DNA of 64,000 bases from NCBI RefSeq assembly GCF_051466335.1, contig NZ_CP195793.1:620001-684000 (forward strand), given 5' to 3'. This document shows positions 9,982 to 18,854 of the stretch, piece by piece. Origin of the DNA: Planctomicrobium sp051466335 (lineage in GTDB: Bacteria > Planctomycetota > Planctomycetia > Planctomycetales > Planctomycetaceae). The translations under genes and the position numbers were made by a program. Below the pieces are notes generated by a model. That model was not told the DNA's origin and made no database searches. It was given only the letters and a program-made list of their open reading frames with translations. Position 1 is the first letter of the stretch, and every line of letters starts with the position of its first letter.

Positions 9982-10029
9982 GTAACAGGGAGCAAAACGG
10001 GTATCAAACCAGACTGGTTCCCCTGTTAC
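9982..10029 (+). promoter_or_regulatory. Structured element upstream of the EF-hand gene
   Basis: GTAACAGGG (9982-9990) pairs perfectly with CCCTGTTAC (10021-10029). Inside lies a second stem AACC/GGTT with loop AGACT (10007-10019). There is no T tract, so it is not a simple terminator. It lies about 200 bases upstream of the start of the following gene and could be a leader structure or a regulator-binding palindrome; no known riboswitch class was recognised. The rest of 9744-10231 holds the two hairpins above and nothing else I can name. Confidence 0.35.
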
Positions 10030-10231
10030 TGAAATCGGCCATTCAGAACGAGATGGGAACGACCCCATTTGCGTTACTGTCCGGATTCCATTCAAACAAA
10101 TGGAGTCAGTGGACATATTCAAAAATCGGTCAGGTCAGGAAGGCCTTTTCGACCGACAGGCGATTTCCACGGATGTTTTCTTGAGTTCCGCAGACGCGAA
10201 ATATCCCCTCAGCGTGATAAGGAGTGACTCC

Positions 10232-11476
10232 ATGCGCTCACCGTTCAGACTCCCGATGTTTGTACTTGGAATGGCTTTCCTGACGACAGGTGCTCAGGCG
10301 AATGATGAGATTGTCGTCACAACAGAGCAGCAAAACGCTGTTCATGTTGAGGAGACAACTCAAACTGAGAGGAACTCAAAGGGAGATCAGCCTTTGCGTG
10401 AACGCTCAAAGCCCCACGACTCGATGTTCGACCGACTCGATAAAGACAAAGACGGGCAACTGTCTCGTGAAGAGTTCGAAGCGGGATCAAAATCATTCCA
10501 CCTTCGCCTTCAGACTGCGCATCAGAAATCTGCGCAATCTCGTTCCGGGGAGCGCTCTATCGCGAAGAAAGGGAGATCTCATCGCGGTCCTCATCAGGCG
10601 ATGCACCGCGGGAAATTTTACCATCAGAGATTTGCACATTCTCCTCGCATGAACGAATACCGTCATCATACGAACGGTGGGCATCGAGGTTACGGTTCGA
10701 TCAATCGTGGTCATCACGGGGCGAGGAAGTTTGCCTATGGACCATCGATTGAGCATCGTCGGTTCTCGCAGTACGGATCGCATTTCGGGCATGGACATCA
10801 TCGATCGTTCCAGCATCCTCATTTCGGGCAGCGTGGATTCGGTGGGCATTACGGCTTCCAAAGTCCTCGGCATTACGGTGATTTCAGCTTCGAGCGATCA
10901 TATCGTCCCGGCGGTCAGTTCAACTTCCAGAGACGACCAACTCGTGATGGTTACGCCGCCCACGGAAAAAATCCTTGGGTCAGAGGAGATCACAAACCAG
11001 GTGATCGTCATTCAGAACACTTTGGTGGTCCTCGACCTGAAGCCCGTCCTGAACCAAGAGTGAAGGAAGAAGCAAAGACTCCAAAAGAGAGGCCAGAAGT
11101 TCGTAATGAACGTGGACCTCGTGGTGATCGTCATCCCGGCGTTCGACCTGAACAAGGGCCTCCTCGCGGTGAGGCAAGACATTCATCAGGGCCCCGTCCA
11201 GAAAGAGGAACCGAAGATCACTCTGAGCGATTTGGTCCACCACAACGTCACGGCGAAGACCGTGAGTTTGGTCCGGGATCTGGTCGTGGTCGAAATCCAG
11301 GATTCAACCGACGTCCAGGTGGTGAAAAGAAGCCAGTGAATGCTCAGAAACCTGCGGTCGAAGAACCAGCAGATGAGAGTGCCAATCAAAATGCTGAGAA
11401 ACCAGAAGATCGGATTTCTTCGCGTCCTCCAGTTGCTCCGCTTCCAGAAATTCTTGTCAGTCTGAACGCTGGCTGA
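10232..11476 (+). CDS. Secreted EF-hand protein rich in His, Arg and Gly
   Basis: 414 residues from ATG 10232, chosen because AAGGAG lies seven bases upstream and a signal peptide starts there (MRSPFRLPMFVLGMAF, ending TGAQA at about 23); the longer open frame from 10100 has neither. One EF-hand loop, DKDKDGQLSREE (residues 70-81), has every calcium-ligand position filled. Residues about 100-260 are dense in His, Gly, Arg, Phe and Tyr; residues about 270-380 are Pro/Arg/Glu/Gly-rich low complexity; the tail (VAPLPEILVSLNAG) is ordinary. EF-hand exported proteins are common in planctomycetes. Calcium binding is likely; the His-rich part might bind metals or polyanions, but no function is established. 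It is followed by a strong terminator. Confidence 0.75.
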   Translation: MRSPFRLPMFVLGMAFLTTGAQANDEIVVTTEQQNAVHVEETTQTERNSKGDQPLRERSKPHDSMFDRLDKDKDGQLSREEFEAGSKSFHLRLQTAHQKSAQSRSGERSIAKKGRSHRGPHQAMHRGKFYHQRFAHSPRMNEYRHHTNGGHRGYGSINRGHHGARKFAYGPSIEHRRFSQYGSHFGHGHHRSFQHPHFGQRGFGGHYGFQSPRHYGDFSFERSYRPGGQFNFQRRPTRDGYAAHGKNPWVRGDHKPGDRHSEHFGGPRPEARPEPRVKEEAKTPKERPEVRNERGPRGDRHPGVRPEQGPPRGEARHSSGPRPERGTEDHSERFGPPQRHGEDREFGPGSGRGRNPGFNRRPGGEKKPVNAQKPAVEEPADESANQNAEKPEDRISSRPPVAPLPEILVSLNAG

Positions 11477-11549
11477 TCGCAGATCAGTCGTTCACGTCAA
11501 CACAGTGCAGGAACGATTTTGAACGGCTCGGATCGTCTCCCTGTGAAAT

Positions 11550-11588
11550 CCGTCGGCTGCAGTTTGCCCCGCAGTCGGCGGGTTTTTA
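11550..11588 (+). terminator. Terminator after the EF-hand gene
   Basis: CCGTCGGCTGC (11550-11560) and GCAGTCGGCGG (11571-11581) form an 11-bp stem with two G-U pairs in the plus-strand RNA, a 10-base loop and the tail GGTTTTTAT. Canonical intrinsic terminator. Confidence 0.85.
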
Positions 11589-11687
11589 TAGAACTCATCT
11601 GAGAGTCCCATCGAGTCAGTAACGGACACCCCGCAATTTAAGTTCGTGTCCTCAGGGGATTGGCTCTTCAAATCCTGAATCAATAAG

Positions 11688-11720
11688 AAACGGCCGCGAA
11701 CACACAGTTCGCGGCCGTTT
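11688..11720. terminator. Strong bidirectional hairpin
   Basis: AAACGGCCGCGAAC (11688-11701) and GTTCGCGGCCGTTT (11707-11720) form a perfect 14-bp stem with a 5-base loop. It is placed between the convergent EF-hand gene and the isomerase-like gene and can end transcription of the latter on the minus strand. The intergenic stretch 11477-11847 holds only this and the terminator at 11550. Confidence 0.8.
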
Positions 11721-11847
11721 CTTTGCTCATGATGAGAACGCCACCTACTCACGCGATCGCAGGGAGAGTCGAGGTGAATCGGGACGAACCCAGATTCACT
11801 CCCGGTGTTGATCAATTACGTAATGGCGAACTCATTGTCGATCGAGA

Positions 11848-12873
11848 CTAGTTGGTCCCGTGTGCATCGCGTACTTTGATCATCGAATCCAGGATGGTAT
11901 TCCATGTGGATGGTGTTTCCAGAAGGGAGTTCGGGAACATGCAACCATCCCAGCAGATGTGCTTGATGCCGCGTTCTTCTGCTCCTTCAAGCCAGTATCC
12001 AGAGCACTTCACAATGTCGAGTTTGCCGTTTGGATCGTCGGCTGGACAGTGCTTACCTGTTTTGTCGTGGCTCCCGGTTCCATGCACGCTGCCGTCGTTC
12101 TGAGCAACATGGAAATCGATGGTCCACGGACGCAAGGCGTCTGTCATCGTCTTGTAGGCAGCCCAGAATTCTTCATCTGTGTATCCGGGCTTCAGCAGTG
12201 CGTGCTCGGGAGCGTTATAGCCCATGAGATAGAGATAGGTGTGGGCCAGATCCGCCTGGAATCCAACGGTCTCAGGCTTACCGACTTCTTCCAGCAAGTC
12301 GACCATGTTTTTCCATGAGTGCATCCCTGCCCAGCAAATTTCTCCTTCTGCAGCGAGACGTTCACCGTTGTCGGCTGCAACCTTGGCTGCTTCGCGGAAA
12401 GTCTCAGCGATCTTCTTGGTGTTTCCGACGGGATCAGCGTACCAATCGTGTGGTCCTGTCGCTGAGTCGATGCGGATCACACCGTATTGTCGAACGCCGT
12501 GCTCATTGAAAATTCGTGCGATGCGGCAGGCCTTTTCGACCGCCAGAACGAACTTCTTACGAGCCTCTGCATCACCCATTGCTGAGTCACCAACGGTTCC
12601 CGGCCAGATTGGAGCAACGAGTGATCCGATTGAGAAACCGTAGGAGGCGACCTTGTCGGCGATCGCCTTGATCTCATCGTCACTCGCATCTGGGTCTGTG
12701 TGCGGGTGGAAGAGGAAATAGTCGATTCCGTCGAATTTGACGCCATTGACTTCAGCCCCGGCAGTCAATTCCAACATCCGATCCAGAGAGATGGGTGGGT
12801 TATCGGTTCCGGCTTCTTTACCGACCAGTCCCGGCCACATGGCGTTATGGAGCTTCGGGGAAGTGTGTGGCAT
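11848..12873 (-). CDS. Sugar-phosphate isomerase/epimerase-like TIM-barrel protein
   Basis: 341 residues of the xylose-isomerase-like TIM-barrel (AP endonuclease 2-type) superfamily, whose members isomerise or epimerise sugars using a divalent metal. Metal-ligand style segments are seen at AAEGEICWAGMHS (Glu), FQADLAHTYLYLMGY (Asp/His), IDFHVAQNDGSVHGTGSHDK (Asp/His) and HICWDGCMFP. No signal peptide is seen, so it is probably cytoplasmic. Monocistronic by position: a hairpin follows and the nuo terminator lies upstream. Such proteins are abundant in planctomycetes and the substrate cannot be read from sequence. The first residues (MPHTSPKLHNAMWPGLVGKE) place the start at 12873. Confidence 0.8.
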   Translation of the reverse strand: MPHTSPKLHNAMWPGLVGKEAGTDNPPISLDRMLELTAGAEVNGVKFDGIDYFLFHPHTDPDASDDEIKAIADKVASYGFSIGSLVAPIWPGTVGDSAMGDAEARKKFVLAVEKACRIARIFNEHGVRQYGVIRIDSATGPHDWYADPVGNTKKIAETFREAAKVAADNGERLAAEGEICWAGMHSWKNMVDLLEEVGKPETVGFQADLAHTYLYLMGYNAPEHALLKPGYTDEEFWAAYKTMTDALRPWTIDFHVAQNDGSVHGTGSHDKTGKHCPADDPNGKLDIVKCSGYWLEGAEERGIKHICWDGCMFPNSLLETPSTWNTILDSMIKVRDAHGTN

Positions 12874-13013
12874 GTCTAAGTTCCTCTGGAAAAGAACGGC
12901 TATTGCCGATGAGTTGGATTCAGGTTTGTGAGCATGGACAATTTTGCATGTTTTGTCGACCGAAAAGCGGGTGTTGATTTCTTCGCGGGGTGAGAATTTG
13001 AATTGGCGTCCTA

Positions 13014-13055
13014 GAAAAAAAAGAAGGCGTGTACAAACCGAAGTTCATACACGCC
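13014..13055 (-). terminator. Terminator of the nuo operon
   Basis: On the minus strand GGCGTGTA (13055-13048) pairs with TACACGCC (13033-13026), followed by TTCTTTTTTTTCTAG. It lies about 30 bases after the nuoN stop and closes the 14-gene operon. Confidence 0.85.
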
Positions 13056-13083
13056 GCGAGTTTTCTATTGCTTCAATTTCGGT

Positions 13084-14589
13084 TCAGGAACCAACTGCCC
13101 GTTGAACTGCGTCCCATAGCCATTGTGGAGCGATAAAGAGAACGATCGTTCCCAGACTGCAGATGACTCCTGCCAGCCCGCTTGCAGGTTCGATCCCTTC
13201 CTTGGTCTCCGCGGCGGGAGCTTCGAAGTACATCACTCCGACCAATCGCAGATAATACCAAGCCGCGATCAATGCGTTGACTGCCAGCAAGGCTGCGAGC
13301 CATTGACCTTCAACGGAACCGCTGGACCAAGCTGCCAGGAATAAGTTCAACTTGCCAAGAAGTCCTGCCGTGGGAGGCATGCCAGTCAAACTGAAGAGGC
13401 AGACAGCTAGAAGGAGCGCGATGGCTGGACGTGTTTTGCTGAGACCCGCCAGATCGGAAACAGTTTGAAGTGGCTTCCCTTTTGTTCCTGCGCAGGCGAT
13501 CAGTGCGAAGACACCAATTGTCATAAGGCCGTAGATGGGCAGGTAAAACAGCAGTGCGGATGCACCGCTTACTGTGCTGCCGTTTCCACCCATGGTCAGT
13601 CCGACGAGCAGGTATCCTGCGTGTGCAACGCTGGAGTAGGCCAGCAGTCGTTGCAGGTTTGTCTGTCGCAGAGCCAACAGGTTTCCGCCAAACATGGTGA
13701 GGATCGCCAGCGTAGCGAGCAGACATTGTGCAGCCCCGCTGTTCGTCCATGTTCCGATCGAAGTTGCACCGGCGAGCAAAGGAATCAGGCGAAGCAACGC
13801 TGCAAATCCAACTATTTTCGGAACGAAAGACAACATCGCAGCGATGGATGATGTCGTCCCCTGAAACACGTCTGGAGCATAAAATTGAAACGGCACAGCG
13901 GTGATACGGAAGCCGAGTCCAGCGACAATGAATGCAAGTGCGAGTTGCAGCATCATCCCGTTGCCGTCTTCAGACGCCTGTGAAATGGCGTTGGCAATGC
14001 CTGTTACATTCGTTGTGCCAGCAGCACCGAAGGTCCAAGCGAGACCGTACAAAACCAGAGCGGACGAAAACACGCTCAGCAGGAAATACTTGATGGTCGC
14101 TTCACGCATGTTACGACCATGCTTTGGAACTGCCAGCAGGACGTAAGTTGGGATGCTGACCAACTCAAGTCCAAGGAAAATTCCAACAAGATCGTTCGAC
14201 ACAACAGTGAAGTTGACACCTGCAATGATCGCAAGCAGGCAGGCATGTGCTTCCGCAGAATGGATATCCTCAACCTGATTCCAAAGTACCAGTACGAGGA
14301 TCGCCCCGAAAACAAGGGAAAGGCCGCGAACGTAGCACACAAAGGGGTCGACTCGGAAAGGACCTGTTCCAACGGCCTGCGGTTCAATCTGAAACCAGAC
14401 CCAACCTGCGGTCCCTAATGCCAACAGAGACAGAATGCCCCAGCGATGGCGCAGTCCAGCCTCCTCCTGTCCTTTTGTGCTGACAAGAAAAGGGCTCGCC
14501 AGAAACATGAAACAGGTTGTCGCCAGCAGAATGATTTCGGGAACGATCAGACCCGCTGCGTTGTTGATCTGTTCAATTGCCGTTGCCAC
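13084..14589 (-). CDS. nuoN: NADH-quinone oxidoreductase subunit N
   Basis: 501 residues, antiporter-like proton-pumping subunit of Complex I in the inner membrane. Multiple hydrophobic helices; the family segment LLAVPKHGRNMREATIKYFL followed by GIAWTFGAAGTT-like sequence, and QTNLQRLLAYSSVAHAGYLL (conserved lysine/histidine helix region) are visible. The start overlaps the end of nuoM by 17 bases, and it is the last gene of the operon before the terminator at 13055. Length is close to the usual 480-500. Confidence 0.95.
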   Translation of the reverse strand: MATAIEQINNAAGLIVPEIILLATTCFMFLASPFLVSTKGQEEAGLRHRWGILSLLALGTAGWVWFQIEPQAVGTGPFRVDPFVCYVRGLSLVFGAILVLVLWNQVEDIHSAEAHACLLAIIAGVNFTVVSNDLVGIFLGLELVSIPTYVLLAVPKHGRNMREATIKYFLLSVFSSALVLYGLAWTFGAAGTTNVTGIANAISQASEDGNGMMLQLALAFIVAGLGFRITAVPFQFYAPDVFQGTTSSIAAMLSFVPKIVGFAALLRLIPLLAGATSIGTWTNSGAAQCLLATLAILTMFGGNLLALRQTNLQRLLAYSSVAHAGYLLVGLTMGGNGSTVSGASALLFYLPIYGLMTIGVFALIACAGTKGKPLQTVSDLAGLSKTRPAIALLLAVCLFSLTGMPPTAGLLGKLNLFLAAWSSGSVEGQWLAALLAVNALIAAWYYLRLVGVMYFEAPAAETKEGIEPASGLAGVICSLGTIVLFIAPQWLWDAVQRAVGS

Positions 14590-16276
14590 TGAGCGAACTC
14601 CTCTTAGCCATCATTGTGTCTTGTGCCTGTGCGGCAGCCACGGTGTTTTCAATTGTGTTGTGCAATCGAACGCTGTCACGCGTCGGAGCATCTGTGGATG
14701 CCTGCTCTGTCGCTGCATCTGGCAGGTACAGGTTCGAAACAGCGACGATATCCGGCTTAATCAGATTCACCAGTGGTGCGGGTGTCACACCGATCCACAG
14801 GCAGCCAATTGCCAGAGGGAGGATTGCAAAGAACTCGCGAAGTGACATGTCCGAAGGACCTGCGTCATTCTTGGTGGTCTCTTTGAGTGGACCAAAGAAC
14901 ATCGTCTGAACCGCGGTCAGAAGGTACCAGGCAGCAAGAATGACTCCGGTTGTTCCGAGGATCCCGTAGAGAGCATGTTGTTTGAACATCCCAGCCAGCG
15001 ACAGAAATTCGCCGGTGAACCCGTTGAGTCCAGGAAGTCCGATGCTGGCCATGGTAATGAAGACCATTGCGCATCCTATCAGTGGAAGGCGTGCTGCCAG
15101 TCCACCAAGGTCGCTCAAGCGAAGGGTGTTGTACCGTTCAGCGATCATTCCCACGATCAGAAACAATGCTCCCGTTGCCAGACCGTGATTCACCATCTGA
15201 AGTACGCTCCCTGTGACCCCTTCCGCGTTCAACGCAAAGAGACCGAGAGTGCAGAAACCAAGGTGAGCAATACTGCTATATGCAACAAGTCGTTTCAGAT
15301 CATTCTGCACGAGGGCAGCGAGTGATCCGTAGATGATCCCGATGACGGAAATCGCACCGATCAACGGCACGCCGACTTGGAGACAAGCATCTGGAAACAT
15401 GGGCAGGCACAACCGGAGGAAACCATAAGTTCCGAGCTTTGCCAGAATTCCGGAAAGAAGCACTGTGGCGCCGATTGGAGCTTCGGTGTAGGCCAGCGGC
15501 AACCATGTATGAAACGGGAATACGGGGACTTTGACCAGAAATCCGGCCGAAATCGCGAGGAACAATCCAGTCTGCATTTCCACGCTGAGCGGATTGGCTT
15601 TCAGGAACTCCGCAATCGCTGGGATTGATGTCGGAGTTGCCAGACCATGACTTGCAACATGTGTGATGAGTGTCACGACACCCAACAGCGTGATAAAGCT
15701 GCCAGCGAGTGTATAGAGGAAAAACTTAACGGCAGCCTGGCGTCCCGCATTTCCACCCCAGATCGAAATCAGGAAGAACAGCGGAATAAGCGTCAGCTCA
15801 AAGAAGGCATAAAAGAGGATCACGTCGAAGGCACTGAAAACACCAACAAGTCCTGCCTCGAGCACCATGATCGCCGCGAAGAACTCTGGAGATCGGGTTT
15901 TGACTGAATTCCATGAGATCAGAACAGCGGAGAGGATCAGCAGAGTTGACAATGCGATCAAAGCAACGCTGACTCCGTCTAGTCCGAAGTAAAATTCCAG
16001 TTTGACTGGTTCTGCTGCTTCTGATGCATTCGCTGTGTTGAGTGTCAACCACGAATGCTTGTACTCCACCTGTGGCTGGATCGGGCCGTTGCCGAGGTAC
16101 GACTTGGGGAGTGCTGAATAACCCGTCACTAATTGGGTTGCCATCAGCGTAGTCGCAATGGACCCTGCGAGCGCGACCCAGCGGGCATTGCTGCCTGTCA
16201 GGGAGCTTCGAAATAGTGTGAGTGCTAACGCTGTCAGGAGCGGAATACTCAGGCAGAGAAACAGGATACTGACCAT
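14573..16276 (-). CDS. nuoM: NADH-quinone oxidoreductase subunit M
   Basis: 567 residues, antiporter-like membrane subunit of Complex I. Typical segments are FYAFFELTLIPLFFLISIWGG, PVFPFHTWLPLAYTEAPIGA, NDLKRLVAYSSIAHLGFCTL and LPGLNGFTGEFLSLAGMF. It is somewhat longer than the usual ~510 because of a hydrophilic tail of about 45 residues after the last helix (LPDAATEQASTDAPTRDS). It follows nuoL after 67 bases and overlaps nuoN by 17 bases. Confidence 0.96.
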   Translation of the reverse strand: MVSILFLCLSIPLLTALALTLFRSSLTGSNARWVALAGSIATTLMATQLVTGYSALPKSYLGNGPIQPQVEYKHSWLTLNTANASEAAEPVKLEFYFGLDGVSVALIALSTLLILSAVLISWNSVKTRSPEFFAAIMVLEAGLVGVFSAFDVILFYAFFELTLIPLFFLISIWGGNAGRQAAVKFFLYTLAGSFITLLGVVTLITHVASHGLATPTSIPAIAEFLKANPLSVEMQTGLFLAISAGFLVKVPVFPFHTWLPLAYTEAPIGATVLLSGILAKLGTYGFLRLCLPMFPDACLQVGVPLIGAISVIGIIYGSLAALVQNDLKRLVAYSSIAHLGFCTLGLFALNAEGVTGSVLQMVNHGLATGALFLIVGMIAERYNTLRLSDLGGLAARLPLIGCAMVFITMASIGLPGLNGFTGEFLSLAGMFKQHALYGILGTTGVILAAWYLLTAVQTMFFGPLKETTKNDAGPSDMSLREFFAILPLAIGCLWIGVTPAPLVNLIKPDIVAVSNLYLPDAATEQASTDAPTRDSVRLHNTIENTVAAAQAQDTMMAKRSSLSGNGN

Positions 16277-16343
16277 TGTTATGAAAACCTGTGTTTCAAT
16301 CGCAGCGAAGTGAATTGTTCCCGGGGTACGGACCTGTCAGGGC

Positions 16344-18317
16344 TTAACGAATAATGTTCAGCATAATCAGGACACACACAATCACTCCCCCGAACATGCA
16401 CAAGGCATACGTGGGAACAACACCATTCTGCAGCAATCGAGGCAATGTACTGAAGGCCCGTGGAATCATTCCGACGATGTCCACGATTCCGTCAATCACA
16501 TAGCGATCAAGATAGCTAAACGCTTTTCCAGCACCTCGAAGTGGGAGCACAATGGCCCCGTGATAAATTTCGTCGAGGTAAAATTTGCTCAGTGAGATCT
16601 CATGCAACGGTCGCAAGTTGGTTTTCAAGCTGGTCGCAGTTTTTGGAGACTTGGCATACATGAACCAGGCTGCTGCTATTCCAGTCAGTGCAATGATAGT
16701 GCTGAGAAGCATGATGCTGATGTGCATTCCATGAGATTCAACATGTCCCAGACCCGGCGTCTGCTGGAAATAACCGGCGAAAAGGTGGGTTGGCCCCAAT
16801 ACCAGCCCGATGCCGATTGCGCAAACCGCCAGAATTCGGAGTGGCCACGCCATGATTGGAGTTGCTTCGTGAGGATGGTGCCCCGCTTCTTCCGGGAACT
16901 TTTCAGGACCCCAGAAGGTCATGAAGTATGCACGGAAGGTGTAGAATGCGGTCAGCAATGCAGTGAAGCTGGCAACAATCAGGATGGTCAGGAAGAACTG
17001 TCCATTGCCGCGGTGATGGCTTGCTTCGCTTAGGACAGCGAGAATTTCGTCCTTGCTCCAGAATCCAGCGAGAAGCGGGAATCCAGCCAAAGCTGCAGCA
17101 CCAGCGAGGAAAGTCCAATGGGTGATTGGCAGTGCCTTGCGGAGACCGCTGAAGCGTCGCATGTCGATCACATCACCCATCGCATGCATCACACTTCCTG
17201 CCGCGAGGAATAGCAGCGCTTTGAAGAATGCATGTGTGAACAGGTGAAACATTCCCGCTGTGACAGCAGGTGTGACGAGTTCAGGAACACCCGCGCCAGC
17301 ACCCAGAGCCATAAACATGAATCCAAGCTGGCTGACAGTTGAGTAAGCCAGAACACGTTTGAGGTCGTATTGTGTCAGTGCGATCAGGGCAGCGAGAAGT
17401 GCGGTGGCTGCTCCAATAGTTGTGATTGTCATCTGCACCGTCGGCGCCAATGCGAACAGCGGTGTGCAACGGGCGACAAGATAAACTCCCGCCGTCACCA
17501 TCGTGGCGGCATGGATCAATGCACTGACTGGAGTTGGTCCTTCCATCGCATCTGGCAACCAGACGTGAAGTGGAAACTGAGCAGACTTGCCCATTGCTCC
17601 AAGGAACAGACACGCACAGATCGTGGCGATTGTTCCTGGGTTTTGAGCTGCAACTGCCGAAAGCAGTTCCGGCTGGAACAGGACAGTGTAGAAGTCGACA
17701 GAGCCGAAAGTTTTCCAGATCAGGAAGATTGCAATCAGGAGTCCAAAATCACCGATTCGGTTCACAACGAATGCTTTCTTGGCGGCTGCAGAAGCGCTCG
17801 GACGCTTGTACCAGAAGCCAATCAGCAGGTAGGAACAAAGTCCAACTGCCTCCCAGAACGCAAACAACATGACGAAGTTGCTCGAGAGAACAAGCATCGT
17901 CATGGAGAAAACGAACAACGACACCGCTGCAAAGAATCGAGGATATCCAGCATCCCCTTTCATATATCCGGATGCGAACATTGCGACGAGCAAGCTGACA
18001 CCGGTCACCATCGTCAACATGATGGCAGCCATCTGGTCTGCACGCAGATCGATTCGTACGCTCATTGACCCGACTTCCAGCCATTGGTAGCCGGAAGCGA
18101 TCACATTAGTGAAATGCGAATCGGCTTTGGCTGCTGCCGGAACGATGGATGTCAACAGGATGACCGAGCAAACGAACGACACGGCCAGCGCGATCCAACA
18201 TGGGAGGTGGCTGGACGCTCGAAGGATTTTCGGTCCAAGGAATGCTGTTACCAAGGCTGCCAGAAGTGGGGCAACCGGGATCAGCCACAGGATGAGATGT
18301 TGAATCGATTCGGACAT
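16344..18317 (-). CDS. nuoL: NADH-quinone oxidoreductase subunit L
   Basis: 657 residues, the largest antiporter-like subunit, with the long lateral C-terminal helix that couples proton channels. Family segments: LFAFWEAVGLCSYLLIGFWY, SAQFPLHVWLPDAMEGPTPV, SALIHAATMVTAGVYLVARC, QYDLKRVLAYSTVSQLGFMF and HLFTHAFFKALLFLAAGSVMH. The C-terminal part (KFYLDEIYHGAIVLPL, then a final helix) is normal. Starts 36 bases after nuoK. Confidence 0.97.
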   Translation of the reverse strand: MSESIQHLILWLIPVAPLLAALVTAFLGPKILRASSHLPCWIALAVSFVCSVILLTSIVPAAAKADSHFTNVIASGYQWLEVGSMSVRIDLRADQMAAIMLTMVTGVSLLVAMFASGYMKGDAGYPRFFAAVSLFVFSMTMLVLSSNFVMLFAFWEAVGLCSYLLIGFWYKRPSASAAAKKAFVVNRIGDFGLLIAIFLIWKTFGSVDFYTVLFQPELLSAVAAQNPGTIATICACLFLGAMGKSAQFPLHVWLPDAMEGPTPVSALIHAATMVTAGVYLVARCTPLFALAPTVQMTITTIGAATALLAALIALTQYDLKRVLAYSTVSQLGFMFMALGAGAGVPELVTPAVTAGMFHLFTHAFFKALLFLAAGSVMHAMGDVIDMRRFSGLRKALPITHWTFLAGAAALAGFPLLAGFWSKDEILAVLSEASHHRGNGQFFLTILIVASFTALLTAFYTFRAYFMTFWGPEKFPEEAGHHPHEATPIMAWPLRILAVCAIGIGLVLGPTHLFAGYFQQTPGLGHVESHGMHISIMLLSTIIALTGIAAAWFMYAKSPKTATSLKTNLRPLHEISLSKFYLDEIYHGAIVLPLRGAGKAFSYLDRYVIDGIVDIVGMIPRAFSTLPRLLQNGVVPTYALCMFGGVIVCVLIMLNIIR

Positions 18318-18353
18318 GAATGATCTTTGCCGATGCCTGGAAAGTGCGATCGT

Positions 18354-18854
18354 TTATTTTGTCGCATCTGATGCGGAACGGATATTCTTCGGGCGGGAGC
18401 TCAGTGGACCGGATGGGCCGGTGTCGCCGAGCGCCTTGTCGCCTTCAGACAATACAGGGGCACGTCCTGCAGGTGCGAGTGTTGGGAAACTTTCAGCAGG
18501 TGCTGATGGTGTTAGAGAAGGTGAATCTGGCGTTGGTGGAGCAACGTCCGCTTCACGGATCGATGACCAGAGATCAATGTCCAACGAGTGGTTCTGGCGG
18601 TACAACGCCAGGATTAATGCCAGTGCCAATCCCGCTTCACTTGCTGCAACTGTCAATACAAAAACAGTAAAGGCTTGGCCTTCAAGTGTGTTGTGCATTC
18701 GACCAAATGTCAGCAGCGACAGGGAAATCCCGTGCAGCATCAATTCGGATGATAGAACAATCATGATCAGGTTTCGGCGTGTGAGGAAGCCAATTGCTCC
18801 CAACACGAAAAGTGCAGCGCCGACGGCCAGATAGCGATTCAAATCCCCCGTCAT
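18354..18854 (-). CDS. nuoK: NADH-quinone oxidoreductase subunit K with long C-terminal extension
   Basis: 166 residues. Residues 1-100 are an ordinary three-helix NuoK (LFVLGAIGFLTRRNLIMIVL, SSELMLHGISLSLL with the conserved membrane glutamate, and VAASEAGLALALILALYR with the second). Residues about 101-166 are an added hydrophilic Pro/Ser/Ala-rich tail (APPTPDSPSLTPSAPAES and following) not found in typical 100-residue NuoK. The start overlaps the nuoJ stop by four bases (ATGA). The tail keeps the same frame up to a normal stop before nuoL, so it is probably translated, but its role is unknown. Confidence 0.95.
   Translation of the reverse strand: MTGDLNRYLAVGAALFVLGAIGFLTRRNLIMIVLSSELMLHGISLSLLTFGRMHNTLEGQAFTVFVLTVAASEAGLALALILALYRQNHSLDIDLWSSIREADVAPPTPDSPSLTPSAPAESFPTLAPAGRAPVLSEGDKALGDTGPSGPLSSRPKNIRSASDATK

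Noticed and set aside
10100..10231. Upstream 44-residue extension of the EF-hand gene
   Set aside because: No ribosome site; the internal ATG at 10232 has AAGGAG and begins a proper signal peptide.
17370..18068. 232-residue plus-strand open frame
   Set aside because: Cys/Arg/Gln-rich composition typical of an antisense reading of nuoL.
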